Origin: Collinsella sp.
Lineage (GTDB): Bacteria > Actinomycetota > Coriobacteriia > Coriobacteriales > Coriobacteriaceae
DNA: 64,000 nucleotides
Assembly: GCA_019414325.1 (NCBI GenBank)
Contig: DXMG01000003.1
Coordinates: 44,183-108,182 of the forward strand
Reading direction: 5' to 3'
A program made the translations under genes and the position numbers. Positions 44,483 through 53,102 of this stretch are shown here, in pieces (position 1 is the stretch's first letter; each line of letters begins with the position of its first letter). The notes below the pieces were generated by a model, which saw only the letters and a program-made list of their open reading frames with translations, did no database searches and was not told the DNA's origin.

Positions 44483-45688
44483 ATGACCGCAACTGCACCC
44501 GCAGCACCCGCCAAGGTGTACTTCACCAACCTGCGCACGCATGCTCGCGAGAGCCAGCTCGACAAGCTCAAGCGCCTCATCCGCCGCGCCGGAATTGAGC
44601 AGATCGACTTTGAGAACAAGTTCGTCGCCATCAAGATTCACTTTGGCGAGCTGGGCAACCTGAGCTTTTTGCGCCCCAACTACGCCCGCGCCGTCGCGGA
44701 TGTCGTGAAGGAGCTGGGCGGCAAGCCCTTCCTCACCGACTGCAATACGCTCTATGTGGGTAGCCGCAAAAACGCGCTCGAGCACATCGACACCGCCTAC
44801 CAGAACGGCTTTACCCCGTATGCCACGGGTTGCCAGATCATCATCGCCGACGGCCTCAAGGGCACCGACGAAGCGCTCGTCCCGGTCGAGGGCGGCGAGT
44901 ACGTGCACGAGGCCAAGATCGGTCAGGCGCTCATGGATGCCGATATCGTGATTAGCCTCACCCACTTTAAGGGCCATGAGCAAGCCGGCTTTGGCGGCGC
45001 CATGAAGAACCTGGGTATGGGAGGCGGCAGCCGTGCCGGCAAGATGGAGCAGCATGCCGCCGGCAAGCCGAACGTCTCGACCGAGCACTGCGTTGGCTGC
45101 CGTGCCTGCGAAAAGATCTGCGCGCACAACGCTGTCTCGTTCACCGACACCCGCGAGCGCGAGCTTGCCAACGGCGCTACTCGCACGGTGCACGTGGCTG
45201 CCATCGACCACGATCGCTGCGTGGGCTGCGGACGCTGCATTGCGGCATGCAACCAGGACTGCATCAAGCCCGGCTATGAGGCCGCGGCAGACGTGCTCAA
45301 CTGCAAGATCGCCGAGTACACCAAGGCCGTCGTCGACGGCCGCCCGAGCTTCCACATCTCGCTCGCCATGGATATCAGCCCCAACTGCGATTGCCATCCC
45401 GAAAACGACACGCCTATCGTCAACGATATCGGCATGTTCGCGAGCTTCGACCCGGTCGCCATCGACCAGGCCTGCGCCGATGCCGTCATGGCATCCGAGC
45501 CGCTGCCCAACACCGAGCTCACCGACAGCGCGGCCAAGATGGAGCACAATCACGAGCATCTGGAGGGCGAGCAGGCGCGTGATCCCTTCTGCATCACGCA
45601 TCCCGACACCGACTGGCGCGCGTGCATCGCGCACGCCGAAAAGATCGGCCTGGGCACGAGCGAGTACGAGCTCATCGAGGTCAAGTAG
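44483..45688 (+). CDS. DUF362 domain iron-sulfur protein
   Basis: The 401-residue protein has an N-terminal DUF362 domain (about residues 10-190; IKIHFGELGN, HFKGHEQAGFGGAMKNLGMGG) followed by two ferredoxin-like [4Fe-4S] motifs (CVGCRACEKIC and CVGCGRCIAAC) and a further C-terminal part. The proline that usually follows the last cysteine is absent in both motifs. DUF362-ferredoxin proteins are widespread in anaerobes; their function is not settled. It is monocistronic with a bidirectional terminator downstream. Confidence 0.9.
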   Translation: MTATAPAAPAKVYFTNLRTHARESQLDKLKRLIRRAGIEQIDFENKFVAIKIHFGELGNLSFLRPNYARAVADVVKELGGKPFLTDCNTLYVGSRKNALEHIDTAYQNGFTPYATGCQIIIADGLKGTDEALVPVEGGEYVHEAKIGQALMDADIVISLTHFKGHEQAGFGGAMKNLGMGGGSRAGKMEQHAAGKPNVSTEHCVGCRACEKICAHNAVSFTDTRERELANGATRTVHVAAIDHDRCVGCGRCIAACNQDCIKPGYEAAADVLNCKIAEYTKAVVDGRPSFHISLAMDISPNCDCHPENDTPIVNDIGMFASFDPVAIDQACADAVMASEPLPNTELTDSAAKMEHNHEHLEGEQARDPFCITHPDTDWRACIAHAEKIGLGTSEYELIEVK

Positions 45689-45735
45689 CGTCTAACTATT
45701 GGACAAAATAAGAGCCTTTGTAGCGTAAGTTGAGC

Positions 45736-45775
45736 AAAAGCCGCCCACGAGCACAACGCTCGCGGGCGGCTTTTC
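45736..45775. terminator. Bidirectional terminator
   Basis: AAAAGCCGCCC...GAGC pairs with GCTC...GGGCGGCTTTT between convergent genes (DUF362 and the alpha/beta hydrolase). A and T runs on both sides suit both strands. Confidence 0.88.
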
Positions 45776-45852
45776 GGAAGTGCGGTGAAAAAACGAATAC
45801 CGCCGACCGCAAACCGATTTTTGGCAACAAAACCCCAGACGTTGCTTTTTGC

Positions 45853-46818
45853 CTAAAAATTCTTGTCGAGGAAGTCATCGACCGTATTCCAGTAGAGCTC
45901 GGGGTCAACTTGCGCACTCTTGGCGTGGGTGGCGCCATGGATAGTGAGCTTTTGCTTGACCTTGCTGGCGCATGCGTCGTAGTTTTGGTCGAGCATGTCG
46001 TACGGCACAAAGGTGTCTTGGTCGCCGTGGATAAACAGCATGGGAACCGTCGCGTGTTTGAGTTGCTCCACACTGCTCGCCTTATGAAAGTCGTAGCCCG
46101 CGCGCACGTTGCACACCAAGTTTGCTACATCGAGCAAGGGAAAGCTGGGCAGGCCGAACACGTCCTTGAGCTGCAGAGAAAACTCGTCCCAAAGACTCGT
46201 ATAACCGCAGTCCTCGATAATGCATTTCACGTTTGCGGGCAGAGACTCCCCCGCGACGTTCATGGCGGTTGCCGCACCCATCGACTCGCCAAAGACCAGG
46301 ATGCGTGCCTCGGGGTCAGCCTGAACGATTCGCTCAATCCATGCGACGATGTCAAGGCGCTCGGGCCAGCCCATGCCGATATAGTCGCCGCCGGAGCGCT
46401 CGTGGGCGCGGGCGGCGGGTGCGAGTACGTTCATGCCGCGGTCGTGGAATCGCTTGACGTATCGGGCCATACCGATGGGCTCGTTGGTATATCCATGCAG
46501 GCAGACGGCGTAGTCGTGCGTGCTCTCCGACGCAGCAAAATACCAGGCGGCAAGCTCGGTCCCGTCGTCCGCGGTGAGGCTGCTGCTCTCGCGGTTCTCT
46601 TTAAACCACGCCCGCGCCTCGGTTTCCTCGGCATCCATCTGCTCGCCCTTTTCGGCGTCCTTGCCGTCCTGCATCATCTTCATGGTGTATGGCGCGCGGG
46701 GATTCAGCGCGAAGTCAAACAGAAAGTTGCCGGCAAATCCGAGCAGCGCAATGACAACCACCAGTGCAACGATGCCGGCTATCTTGAGCTTTCGATGGGA
46801 ATGTGCGTTTTGAGCCAT
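45853..46818 (-). CDS. Membrane-anchored alpha/beta hydrolase
   Basis: The 321-residue protein has one N-terminal membrane helix (about residues 12-32), after which the hydrolase domain would lie outside the membrane. The catalytic triad is visible: nucleophile Ser in GESMGA, Asp in HGDQDTFVP and His in GATHAKS; the oxyanion region is CLHGYTNEP. It resembles the FrsA/YqkD-type serine aminopeptidase S33 hydrolases. The substrate is unknown. AGGAGA precedes the ATG. Two GTTRATGCRTCAAC palindromes lie upstream and may be operators. Confidence 0.9.
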   Translation of the reverse strand: MAQNAHSHRKLKIAGIVALVVVIALLGFAGNFLFDFALNPRAPYTMKMMQDGKDAEKGEQMDAEETEARAWFKENRESSSLTADDGTELAAWYFAASESTHDYAVCLHGYTNEPIGMARYVKRFHDRGMNVLAPAARAHERSGGDYIGMGWPERLDIVAWIERIVQADPEARILVFGESMGAATAMNVAGESLPANVKCIIEDCGYTSLWDEFSLQLKDVFGLPSFPLLDVANLVCNVRAGYDFHKASSVEQLKHATVPMLFIHGDQDTFVPYDMLDQNYDACASKVKQKLTIHGATHAKSAQVDPELYWNTVDDFLDKNF

Positions 46819-46838
46819 GCGGTATTCTCCTATAAGAT

Positions 46839-46897
46839 GTTAATGCATCAACATTTAATGCAAGCGCATTATGGACGTTCGCCGTTGATGCGTCAAC
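46839..46897 (-). promoter_or_regulatory. Pair of operator-like palindromes
   Basis: GTTAATGCATCAAC (46839-46852) and GTTGATGCGTCAAC (46884-46897) share the palindrome GTTRATGCRTCAAC. They lie 45 bases apart upstream of the hydrolase, in the divergent region shared with the hemolysin III gene. A TetR- or MarR-like repressor could bind them; no such gene is adjacent. Confidence 0.5.
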
Positions 46898-46960
46898 AGG
46901 CAAAGAATGGGTAAACAAAGGGTCACGTATGGTGCAAATTTCGCACGCACCCAGACGCTT

Positions 46961-46969
46961 TGATATAGT
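46961..46969 (+). promoter_or_regulatory. Extended -10 of the hemolysin III gene
   Basis: TGATATAGT fits the extended -10 consensus (TGn plus TATAGT). No good -35 is visible. It lies 35 bases before the start codon. Confidence 0.4.
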
Positions 46970-47004
46970 GTTGAGAACTCTTTACGTTGGAGGATGTAAC
47001 CGGC

Positions 47005-47688
47005 ATGTCCGATTCGAGCGACAGTTCCAAGCCGCGACCCAAGGCCGCGGCCGTTCCGCACTACACGGTGGGCGAGGAGATCATGAACTCCGTCACCCAT
47101 GGTGTCGGCTGTCTGCTGGGTATCGCGGGCCTGGTGCTCCTGATCGTATTCGCTGCCCTGCGCGGCGGTGGCCCGGCCCACATGGCCGCGGCAATTGTCT
47201 ATGGCGTCAGCATCATCCTCGAATACCTAGCCTCCACGCTCTACCATGCGATTCAACCCGCGCGCGCCAAGCGCGTGTTTCGCATCATCGACCACAGCTG
47301 CATCTACCTGCTCATAGCCGGCAGCTATACGCCGTTTTGCCTCATCACGCTCGCAAACGACGGCGGCGCTGCGCTGTTCTTCGCCGTATGGGCCATCGCC
47401 ATTATCGGCATCGCCCTCGAGTGCTTTATGCGCGAGCGCCAGCCGCACTGGGTAAGCGGCCTGGTCTACCTGCTGATGGGCTGGCTCGTTGTCTTTAAGC
47501 TGCCCGAGCTCGTGTCGCTGCTCAACCCCGTGGCACTTGCCCTGCTCGCTGTCGGCGGCGTGTGCTATACCGTGGGCGTGCCGTTCTACATCGCCAAAAA
47601 CGTGCGCTATCTGCATAGTGTGTTTCACCTGTGGGTGCTCGCCGGCAGCATCTTCCAGTTCATGGCGGTGATTCTCTTCGTAATTTAG
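47005..47688 (+). CDS. Hemolysin III family membrane protein (TrhA/YqfA)
   Basis: The 227-residue protein has seven membrane helices and the PAQR-family motifs NSVTHGVG in the first helix, STLYHAI, and DHSCIYLLIAGSYTPF. The conserved Ser and His residues that form the metal site are present. E. coli TrhA affects membrane-energy homeostasis; haemolysis itself is doubtful. I chose the ATG at 47005, with GGAGG 11 bases upstream. Confidence 0.92.
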   Translation: MSDSSDSSKPRPKAAAVPHYTVGEEIMNSVTHGVGCLLGIAGLVLLIVFAALRGGGPAHMAAAIVYGVSIILEYLASTLYHAIQPARAKRVFRIIDHSCIYLLIAGSYTPFCLITLANDGGAALFFAVWAIAIIGIALECFMRERQPHWVSGLVYLLMGWLVVFKLPELVSLLNPVALALLAVGGVCYTVGVPFYIAKNVRYLHSVFHLWVLAGSIFQFMAVILFVI

Positions 47689-47798
47689 CGACCACGCCTG
47701 CGCGCCCGCGTCCTCGTTTGGGCGCCGGTGCAATTGCCGTATCCGTCATCAACGTTTTGACCTGACGTCCCGAATCTTGGAGGTTCGAGAAACTCCCG

Positions 47799-49172
47799 AT
47801 GGACATAACCATCTCCCTTATCACTACCCTCGTTTTGACCCTCATCAACGGCTACTTCTCTATGTCCGAGATGGCGCTCACCACGGCCAAGCGCGCCGTG
47901 CTGGAGCATGAGGCCGAGGAAGGCGACAAGCGCGCCGAGCGTGCCATTAAGCTGGCTGCCGACTCCGACCAGCTGCTCGCCACCATCCAGGTCGCCATCA
48001 CGCTCGTGGGCTTCGCCTCGTCCGCCGTCGCCTCGACGAGCCTGTCCGACCCGCTCGCCACGTGGCTCATGAGCTTTGGCATCGCGCCGCTCTCCGCCAT
48101 CGCGCGCGGCCTGGCGCCGGTCATCATCACCGTCGCCGTCGCCTTTGTGTCCATCGTGATCGGCGAGCTCGTGCCCAAGCGCATCGGCCTTGCTAACGCC
48201 GAGGGCGTATCCAAGCAGGTCGTGGGACCGCTCTCCGTATTCCAAAAGATCGCCCGTCCGCTCGTGTGGCTGACTGGCGCTTGCTCCGATGGCCTGGCCC
48301 GCATCTTGCGTATCAAGAGTGCCGACGACCGTCAGAACGTCTCGGAGGAAGAGATCAAGTACATGGTCTCGGAGCAGGACGACCTGCTCGACGAGGAAAA
48401 GCGCATGATCCACGAGATCTTCGACCTGGGCGACACCGTTGCCCGCGAGGTCATGGTGCCGCGCGTGGACACCACCATGTGCGAGGACGACGAGACGGTC
48501 GCCGACGTGTTGTCCACCATGCGCCAGACCGGCTTCAGCCGCATCCCCGTCTATCACGAGGACCCCGACAACGTCGCGGGCATCGCGCACATCAAGGACC
48601 TGATCCAGCCCGCGCTCGATGGCAAGGGCGACCAGCCCATCGCCGGCTTTTTGCGCGACGCCACCTTTGTGCCCGACACCAAGGACATCCTGCCGCTGCT
48701 GTCCGAGATGCAGACCTCGCACGACCAGATCGTGGTCGTCGTGGATGAGTACGGCGGCACGGCCGGCATCATCACCATCGAGGACATCGTCGAGGAGATC
48801 GTGGGCGAGATCGAGGACGAGTTCGACCCCGACAACAAGTACCTCACGCGCCTTTCGCGCCGCGAGTGGCTCGTCGATGGGCGTTTTTCGTGCGATGACG
48901 CGATTGAGCTTGGTTGGCCGCTCGAGGAAAGCGATGATTATGAGACCATCGCCGGCTGGATTTTGGAGCTTTGCGACTCGGTGCCCGACATCGGAGAGGT
49001 GTTTGAGGTCGCGGGGTACAAGTTTAAAGTGCAGTCGATGCGTGGCCAGCGCATCTCGCTCATTCGCGTGATCGCTCCGGCCGAAACCGATAAGAAGGAT
49101 TCCGAGTCTTCGGCAGAGAAGCCGGCGGCGTCGGGTGCGGGCTCTGTGGATCCGCACGATGGCGACGAGTAG
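47799..49172 (+). CDS. CNNM/CorC family membrane protein (DUF21, two CBS, CorC_HlyC)
   Basis: The 457-residue protein has a DUF21 membrane domain (about residues 1-185), two CBS domains (about 200-335, with PRVDTTMCEDDETVADVL and ILPLLSEMQTSHDQIVVVVDEYGGTAGIIT) and the C-terminal CorC_HlyC transporter-associated domain (350-430). Family members (MpfA, YqhB, CNNM) export Mg2+ or act in Mg/Co tolerance. A charged Ser/Asp-rich tail ends it. It may belong functionally with the Mg2+ genes at 53-56 kb. Two further genes follow in the same direction. Confidence 0.93.
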   Translation: MDITISLITTLVLTLINGYFSMSEMALTTAKRAVLEHEAEEGDKRAERAIKLAADSDQLLATIQVAITLVGFASSAVASTSLSDPLATWLMSFGIAPLSAIARGLAPVIITVAVAFVSIVIGELVPKRIGLANAEGVSKQVVGPLSVFQKIARPLVWLTGACSDGLARILRIKSADDRQNVSEEEIKYMVSEQDDLLDEEKRMIHEIFDLGDTVAREVMVPRVDTTMCEDDETVADVLSTMRQTGFSRIPVYHEDPDNVAGIAHIKDLIQPALDGKGDQPIAGFLRDATFVPDTKDILPLLSEMQTSHDQIVVVVDEYGGTAGIITIEDIVEEIVGEIEDEFDPDNKYLTRLSRREWLVDGRFSCDDAIELGWPLEESDDYETIAGWILELCDSVPDIGEVFEVAGYKFKVQSMRGQRISLIRVIAPAETDKKDSESSAEKPAASGAGSVDPHDGDE

Positions 49173-49196
49173 GACAAGGAAGAGTAGGGGAGAGTT

Positions 49197-50030
49197 ATGG
49201 CAGGCCTGTTCAACATCCTTAAGGTCACCGTCAGCGAGGACAAGATCTGTGCGCATGTGCTGGTGAACCCCGGCATGCCGCTCATGACCTCGGAGGACAT
49301 CGAGGCCACGGCGCGCGTGTACTACCTGGTACCGGCGATTGCCAAGCACCTGTGCCTGGGCGATTCCGGCCGCGAGTTCCAGGACTGCATGGGTCAGACC
49401 GAGCTCTGCCACCTGCTGGAGCACGTGACGGTCGAGCTCATGAACGAGACCGGTCTTGCCGGTAGCATCTCGTGCGGCCGCACGCGCGTAAGCGAGCATG
49501 ACGAGCGTGTCTTTGAGGTCGAGCTTTCGTGTCCCGACGACGCACTGGCCATCGGTGCGCTGTCGTCGGCCACCTTTATGATGGACTGGGCGTACCTGCA
49601 CGCCGACCAGCCTGCCCCCGACGTGGAAGGCACGGTCGCGGGCCTGCGCAACCTGGTGCTGGGCATGCGCGCCGAGGCCGAGGGCAAGGATCCTCACGAG
49701 GCCGTCGCTGCTGCGAACGGCGAAGATGCTGCCGAGGACGAGGGCGCTGACGAGGGCGATGTGCCGGTCGACGCCGAGCTCGTTGCCGATGCGACCGCCG
49801 AGCCCGTTCCCGCCGAGCCCCAGGGCGTCCCCAACTTTGACGACGAGCCCCAGGTGGCGATTGATACCGAGGGCGCGGTTGCCGAGAACCACGAGGCCTC
49901 CGCTGCCGTCTTTGGCGGTGCTGCGACGGTTCCGGCAGGACCTGCGCATGAGGGCGGCCTGCCGCTCGTGGACGGCGCCGGCGAGGACCCGGGCGCCACG
50001 GTGGCCATGCCGGCTATGCCCCAGGAGTAG
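49197..50030 (+). CDS. Orphan cyanophycin-synthetase N-terminal-domain homologue
   Basis: The first 155 residues of this 277-residue protein match the N-terminal domain of cyanophycin synthetase: LVPAIAKHLC, then CHLLEHVTVELMNE and CGRTRVSEHDERVFEVEL, where the cyanophycin enzyme has HIVEHVALELQ and GRTR. The ATP-grasp and Mur-ligase domains that make the polymer are absent. The remaining 120 residues are acidic, Ala/Glu/Pro-rich low complexity. In CphA the N domain binds the polymer primer and contains a hydrolase in some enzymes, so a polymer-binding role is conceivable, but this is inference. It lies 24 bases after the CorC-like gene. Confidence 0.65.
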   Translation: MAGLFNILKVTVSEDKICAHVLVNPGMPLMTSEDIEATARVYYLVPAIAKHLCLGDSGREFQDCMGQTELCHLLEHVTVELMNETGLAGSISCGRTRVSEHDERVFEVELSCPDDALAIGALSSATFMMDWAYLHADQPAPDVEGTVAGLRNLVLGMRAEAEGKDPHEAVAAANGEDAAEDEGADEGDVPVDAELVADATAEPVPAEPQGVPNFDDEPQVAIDTEGAVAENHEASAAVFGGAATVPAGPAHEGGLPLVDGAGEDPGATVAMPAMPQE

Positions 50031-50109
50031 GCCTACGCGTTTATCACCATCACGTACCTGCGCCTTTGCCGTACGCAGATGAGCGGAGCGGCAAGTGATG
50101 CGCTGCGGG

Positions 50110-50115
50110 TATAAT
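50110..50115 (+). promoter_or_regulatory. -10 element TATAAT of the YtxH operon
   Basis: A consensus TATAAT lies about 50 bases before the YtxH start. No clear -35 is visible 17 bases upstream. Confidence 0.45.
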
Positions 50116-50166
50116 GGACAGCATTCAAACGGTGGGCACCGACGTGCCCGCAGGAGAGGAATGATC

Positions 50167-50556
50167 ATGGGTAAGACTTTCAGCTTTGTCTCCGGCGCAC
50201 TTTTTGGTGCCGCTGCCGGCGCTATTGTCGGCGTTGCTCTGGCCCCGCGCTCGGGCGCCGAGACCCGCGCCATGGCTGCCGATATCGCCAACGACGCCTG
50301 GGACAATATGCGCGACACCTACGAGCACAGCGCCGAGGAGGCCCGTGCTGCGGTGAATGACTTTGGCCCGATGGTCGACGCCAAGACCGACGACCTGCGC
50401 GCCAAGGTCGACCTGGCCCGCGAGCGCATGGACCAGCTGCGCGAGCAGCTCAACGACGCCATTTCGGGCGGCAACGTGACGCCTGCCGCCGACGTCGTGG
50501 TCGAGAACGCCGTCGAGGCTGATACCGAGGCTGCGGAGCCCTCGACCGAGGCATAA
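50167..50556 (+). CDS. YtxH domain protein
   Basis: The 129-residue protein starts with a Gly/Ala-rich membrane segment (FVSGALFGAAAGAIVGVALAP) and RSGAETR, the signature of YtxH proteins, followed by a long amphipathic helix and an acidic end. YtxH family members are small general-stress membrane proteins of unknown mechanism. ATG 50161 and ATG 50167 are both served by AGGAGAGG; I prefer 50167 for spacing. TATAAT at 50110-50115 is the likely -10. The TAA stop overlaps the ATG of the next gene. Confidence 0.82.
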   Translation: MGKTFSFVSGALFGAAAGAIVGVALAPRSGAETRAMAADIANDAWDNMRDTYEHSAEEARAAVNDFGPMVDAKTDDLRAKVDLARERMDQLREQLNDAISGGNVTPAADVVVENAVEADTEAAEPSTEA

Positions 50557-51311
50557 TGCGCGCCGGGGATTTTGTCGGCGCCAAGATCTATCGCAAGCCT
50601 ACTGAGGACAAGCGTACCAAAAAGGACGGCACACCGCGCAGCCCTAAAAAGCTCGGAAAGATTCACTTTCCGGTCTTTACCCCGGGCGGTACGCGCGTGG
50701 TCGGCTTTATGGTCCGCCAGTCCGATATCGCGGGTATGATCGAGCGTCCCGACCGATTCGTAGCGCTCGACGCCATTGGTGTCTACGAGGGCGCCATCGC
50801 GGTTGACGACGTCAAGGGCACCTACGATACCGCTGCGGCCAAGCGCCTCGACATCAACCTGGACGATTGCATCATCTGGGTCGGTATGGACGTGCGCACG
50901 GAATCGGGCGACGTCGTGGGCTATTGCTCGGACGTTGAGTTCAAGCCGCGCTCGGGCATCGTGCAGGCATTCTATGTGACCGCCGGTGCTGCTTCGAGTG
51001 TTTTGGTTGGTGACACGCAGGTGCCGCCGACGATGCTGCGCGGCTACGAGAACGGCGCGATGGTCGTCTCGGACGAGGTCAAGTCGCTCGGGTATTCGGG
51101 CGGTGCGGCTGCCAAGGCCGCCGAGGCCAGCGTCGTGGTGGGCGACAAGGTCAAAAAGGGCGCCAAGGTGCTCGACGACAAGGGATCGGTTGCCGTGGAC
51201 AAGGGCAGTCGCGCACTGGGCAAGCAGCTCGGCAAGACGCGCGGCATGTTCAAGGCCTTTAAGGACGAATACCAAAAGGCGAGCGGAGGCTCGTCAAAAG
51301 CTACAAAATAG
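50556..51311 (+). CDS. PRC-barrel-like protein
   Basis: The 251-residue protein has two PRC-barrel-like segments: residues 1-100 (GAKIYRKP, LGKIHFPVFTPGGTRVVGFMV) and 105-165 (IIWVGMDVRTESGDVVGYCSDVEF, IVQAFYVTAG). A Lys/Ala-rich C-terminal helix follows. PRC barrels often bind RNA or partner proteins. Its ATG overlaps the YtxH stop codon, so the two are co-translated and probably work together at the membrane. The precise function is unknown. Confidence 0.7.
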   Translation: MRAGDFVGAKIYRKPTEDKRTKKDGTPRSPKKLGKIHFPVFTPGGTRVVGFMVRQSDIAGMIERPDRFVALDAIGVYEGAIAVDDVKGTYDTAAAKRLDINLDDCIIWVGMDVRTESGDVVGYCSDVEFKPRSGIVQAFYVTAGAASSVLVGDTQVPPTMLRGYENGAMVVSDEVKSLGYSGGAAAKAAEASVVVGDKVKKGAKVLDDKGSVAVDKGSRALGKQLGKTRGMFKAFKDEYQKASGGSSKATK

Positions 51312-51383
51312 CGACGTACCAAATGATGGGAGGCAAGCCGGAGACCTGTTGCTCCGGCTTGCTGTGTTTATGGGGGAGGGCAC

Positions 51384-52790
51384 ATGCGCCAAAACGGATC
51401 CAACTTAAACGGGCGTTCGGGTGCGCGTCCGACGGCGCGCCGCGATCTGGGGCAGCTGCCCAGCGGTCAGCGCAAGCGTCACCGTAAGCCCGGCGCGATG
51501 TATCTCAACCATAGCCGCGGCTTTAGCGACCGCAGCGCTCGCATCGGCAACAGCCGTACGCCCCGTCGTTCGTCTCGCTTGCCATACGCGCTCATTGCCG
51601 TGGGCTGTGCGCTCGTGCTGTTTATCGCTGCCGTCGTGGGCTACGTCAACCGCAGCGTGGACGTGGAGCTCAACGGCCAGAAGACCGCGGTGCGCGTGGG
51701 CTCTACGCTGCAGAATCTCATCGACGACCAGGAGTTGACTGACACCTACGACGCAGGCGACCTGCTGGCCGTCGATGACAGCGTGCTCAAGCGCCATGGG
51801 GGCGAAAAGCTGTCGGTGAAGGTCGACGGCAAGCGCGTGAAACAGGGTAAATGGGATAGCCGCGAACTTGAGGGCGGCGAGAAGGTGACGGTCAAGGATG
51901 GCCGTAACACCTACGAGAAGCACGAGATTCAGGCTACGGTTATCGAGCCCAAGCTCAAGGTCGAGGGCACGGGCGCTATCGAGTATGTGCAGACATGGGG
52001 TGTCCAGGGCCGATCCGAGGTGTGGGTTGGTGAGCAGTCGGGCAAGACGCAAGACCGCGGCGAGGTTGTGCCCGCCACCGATTGCGTTGTTGCGTGCGCC
52101 GGCGTGGCGCCCAAGGGCAACAAAAAGTACGTGGCGCTGACGTTTGACGAGGGCCCGAGCGGCGCTACCAAGCAGATCTTGCAGGTGCTCAAGGAAAAGG
52201 GCGTCACCGCGACGTTCTTCCTTTCGGGCGATGCGGCCGAGGCCTCGCCTGCCACGGCCAAGGCGATTGTCGATGCCGGGTGCGAGATCGGATCCAACAG
52301 CTACAGCGACGATTCGCTCAAGGGCCAGGACCGTGAGGCGGTACGCGAGCAGATCGCGAAAGGCACCGATGCGATTAAGTCGGCGACCGGCGTGAAGACG
52401 ATGCTGCTGCGTGCTCCCTACGCTGCCTTTGACGAGCAAAACTGGATTGATGCGATGGACCTGGTCTCCGCCGTGGTCTCGTGGAATATTGACTCGGGCG
52501 ACTGGCTGCTCAACGGTGCCGACGAGCAGGTCTCGACGGTGCTCGATTCGGTGACGCCGGGCAATATCGTGCTGCTCACCGATAGAGACGAATGCGCCGA
52601 GCAGACGCTCGAGGCGCTGCCGCAGATTATCGACGGCCTCATTGCCGACGGCTACAAGATCGTGACGCTCAGCGACCTGGTCAAGACGGACACGTCGCTG
52701 AGCAAAAAGCTCACTTCGCTGACGAAGGCCACCATGCCCAAGGACGCCGTGTTCCCCCAACTTGCCGAGGACAACGACACCACAGAGTAG
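51384..52790 (+). CDS. Polysaccharide-deacetylase-fold (NodB-like) protein lacking metal ligands
   Basis: The 468-residue protein has a basic cytoplasmic N-terminus, one membrane helix (about 70-92), an extracytoplasmic beta-rich part (95-240) and a NodB homology domain (about 250-435). NodB motif 1 reads TFDEGP instead of TFDDGP. Motif 2 reads SNSYSDDSL where active enzymes have HxxxH. Motif 3 (LLRAPYAAF) and motif 4 (WNIDSGDW) are kept. The C-terminal LxH is LLTD. Thus both metal-binding His, the metal Asp and the last catalytic His are changed, so it is probably a pseudoenzyme that may bind glycan. It is a single gene downstream of the YtxH/PRC pair. Confidence 0.88.
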   Translation: MRQNGSNLNGRSGARPTARRDLGQLPSGQRKRHRKPGAMYLNHSRGFSDRSARIGNSRTPRRSSRLPYALIAVGCALVLFIAAVVGYVNRSVDVELNGQKTAVRVGSTLQNLIDDQELTDTYDAGDLLAVDDSVLKRHGGEKLSVKVDGKRVKQGKWDSRELEGGEKVTVKDGRNTYEKHEIQATVIEPKLKVEGTGAIEYVQTWGVQGRSEVWVGEQSGKTQDRGEVVPATDCVVACAGVAPKGNKKYVALTFDEGPSGATKQILQVLKEKGVTATFFLSGDAAEASPATAKAIVDAGCEIGSNSYSDDSLKGQDREAVREQIAKGTDAIKSATGVKTMLLRAPYAAFDEQNWIDAMDLVSAVVSWNIDSGDWLLNGADEQVSTVLDSVTPGNIVLLTDRDECAEQTLEALPQIIDGLIADGYKIVTLSDLVKTDTSLSKKLTSLTKATMPKDAVFPQLAEDNDTTE

Positions 52791-52801
52791 TTATTGGGTA
52801 G

Positions 52802-52827
52802 TCATTTAAGAACGTCCCCAATGACTA
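52802..52827 (+). repeat. 26-nt dispersed repeat, copy 2
   Basis: Identical to 44374-44399. It follows the deacetylase-fold gene by 11 bases, whereas copy 1 follows the FtsX gene by about 100 bases. Confidence 0.8.
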
Positions 52828-52911
52828 TGTCACGGATGCGTCAGCGTTTGGTATGCCTGCAATGTGCAGCGCATAAATTCGATGCCGCAGGGCGATGCTG
52901 ATGCTATAGTT

Positions 52912-52920
52912 ACTGCGGTT
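52912..52920 (+). promoter_or_regulatory. Extended -10 promoter of the Mg2+ module
   Basis: TGCTATAGT matches an extended -10 element. Transcription would start near 52926, exactly where the structured leader begins. Confidence 0.55.
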
Positions 52921-52925
52921 AATGA

Positions 52926-53102
52926 GGGTCAAGAGAAAGGTTACAGGTGAAATCCAAACCTCGACCATACAGTCGATGACCCCATGCAGGTGCTTTTTGC
53001 GCATGCACGGGGTGTAAGCGTCGAGCGGCGTGCCGCCCGCGCATGCGTATACATATCCAGAAGCCCCCGGACGCCGCACGCGCGGCCGCGTCCGGAGGAA
53101 TA
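52926..53102 (+). promoter_or_regulatory. Structured 5' leader RNA with mutually exclusive stems (candidate riboswitch)
   Basis: GGGTCA (52926-52931) pairs with TGACCC (52977-52982) to close a three-way junction. Its two inner stems are AGGTT/AACCT (52938-52961) and CGAC/GTCG (52962-52975). The same C residues can instead pair with GGGG at 53009-53012 in a hairpin CCCC-ATGCAGG...GCATGCAC-GGGG. A third hairpin, CCGGACGC/GCGTCCGG (53067-53095), takes in the first two bases of the GGAGG ribosome binding site. I recognise no known riboswitch class. Together with the repeat at 52802 it accounts for the 52791-53118 gap. Confidence 0.5.
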
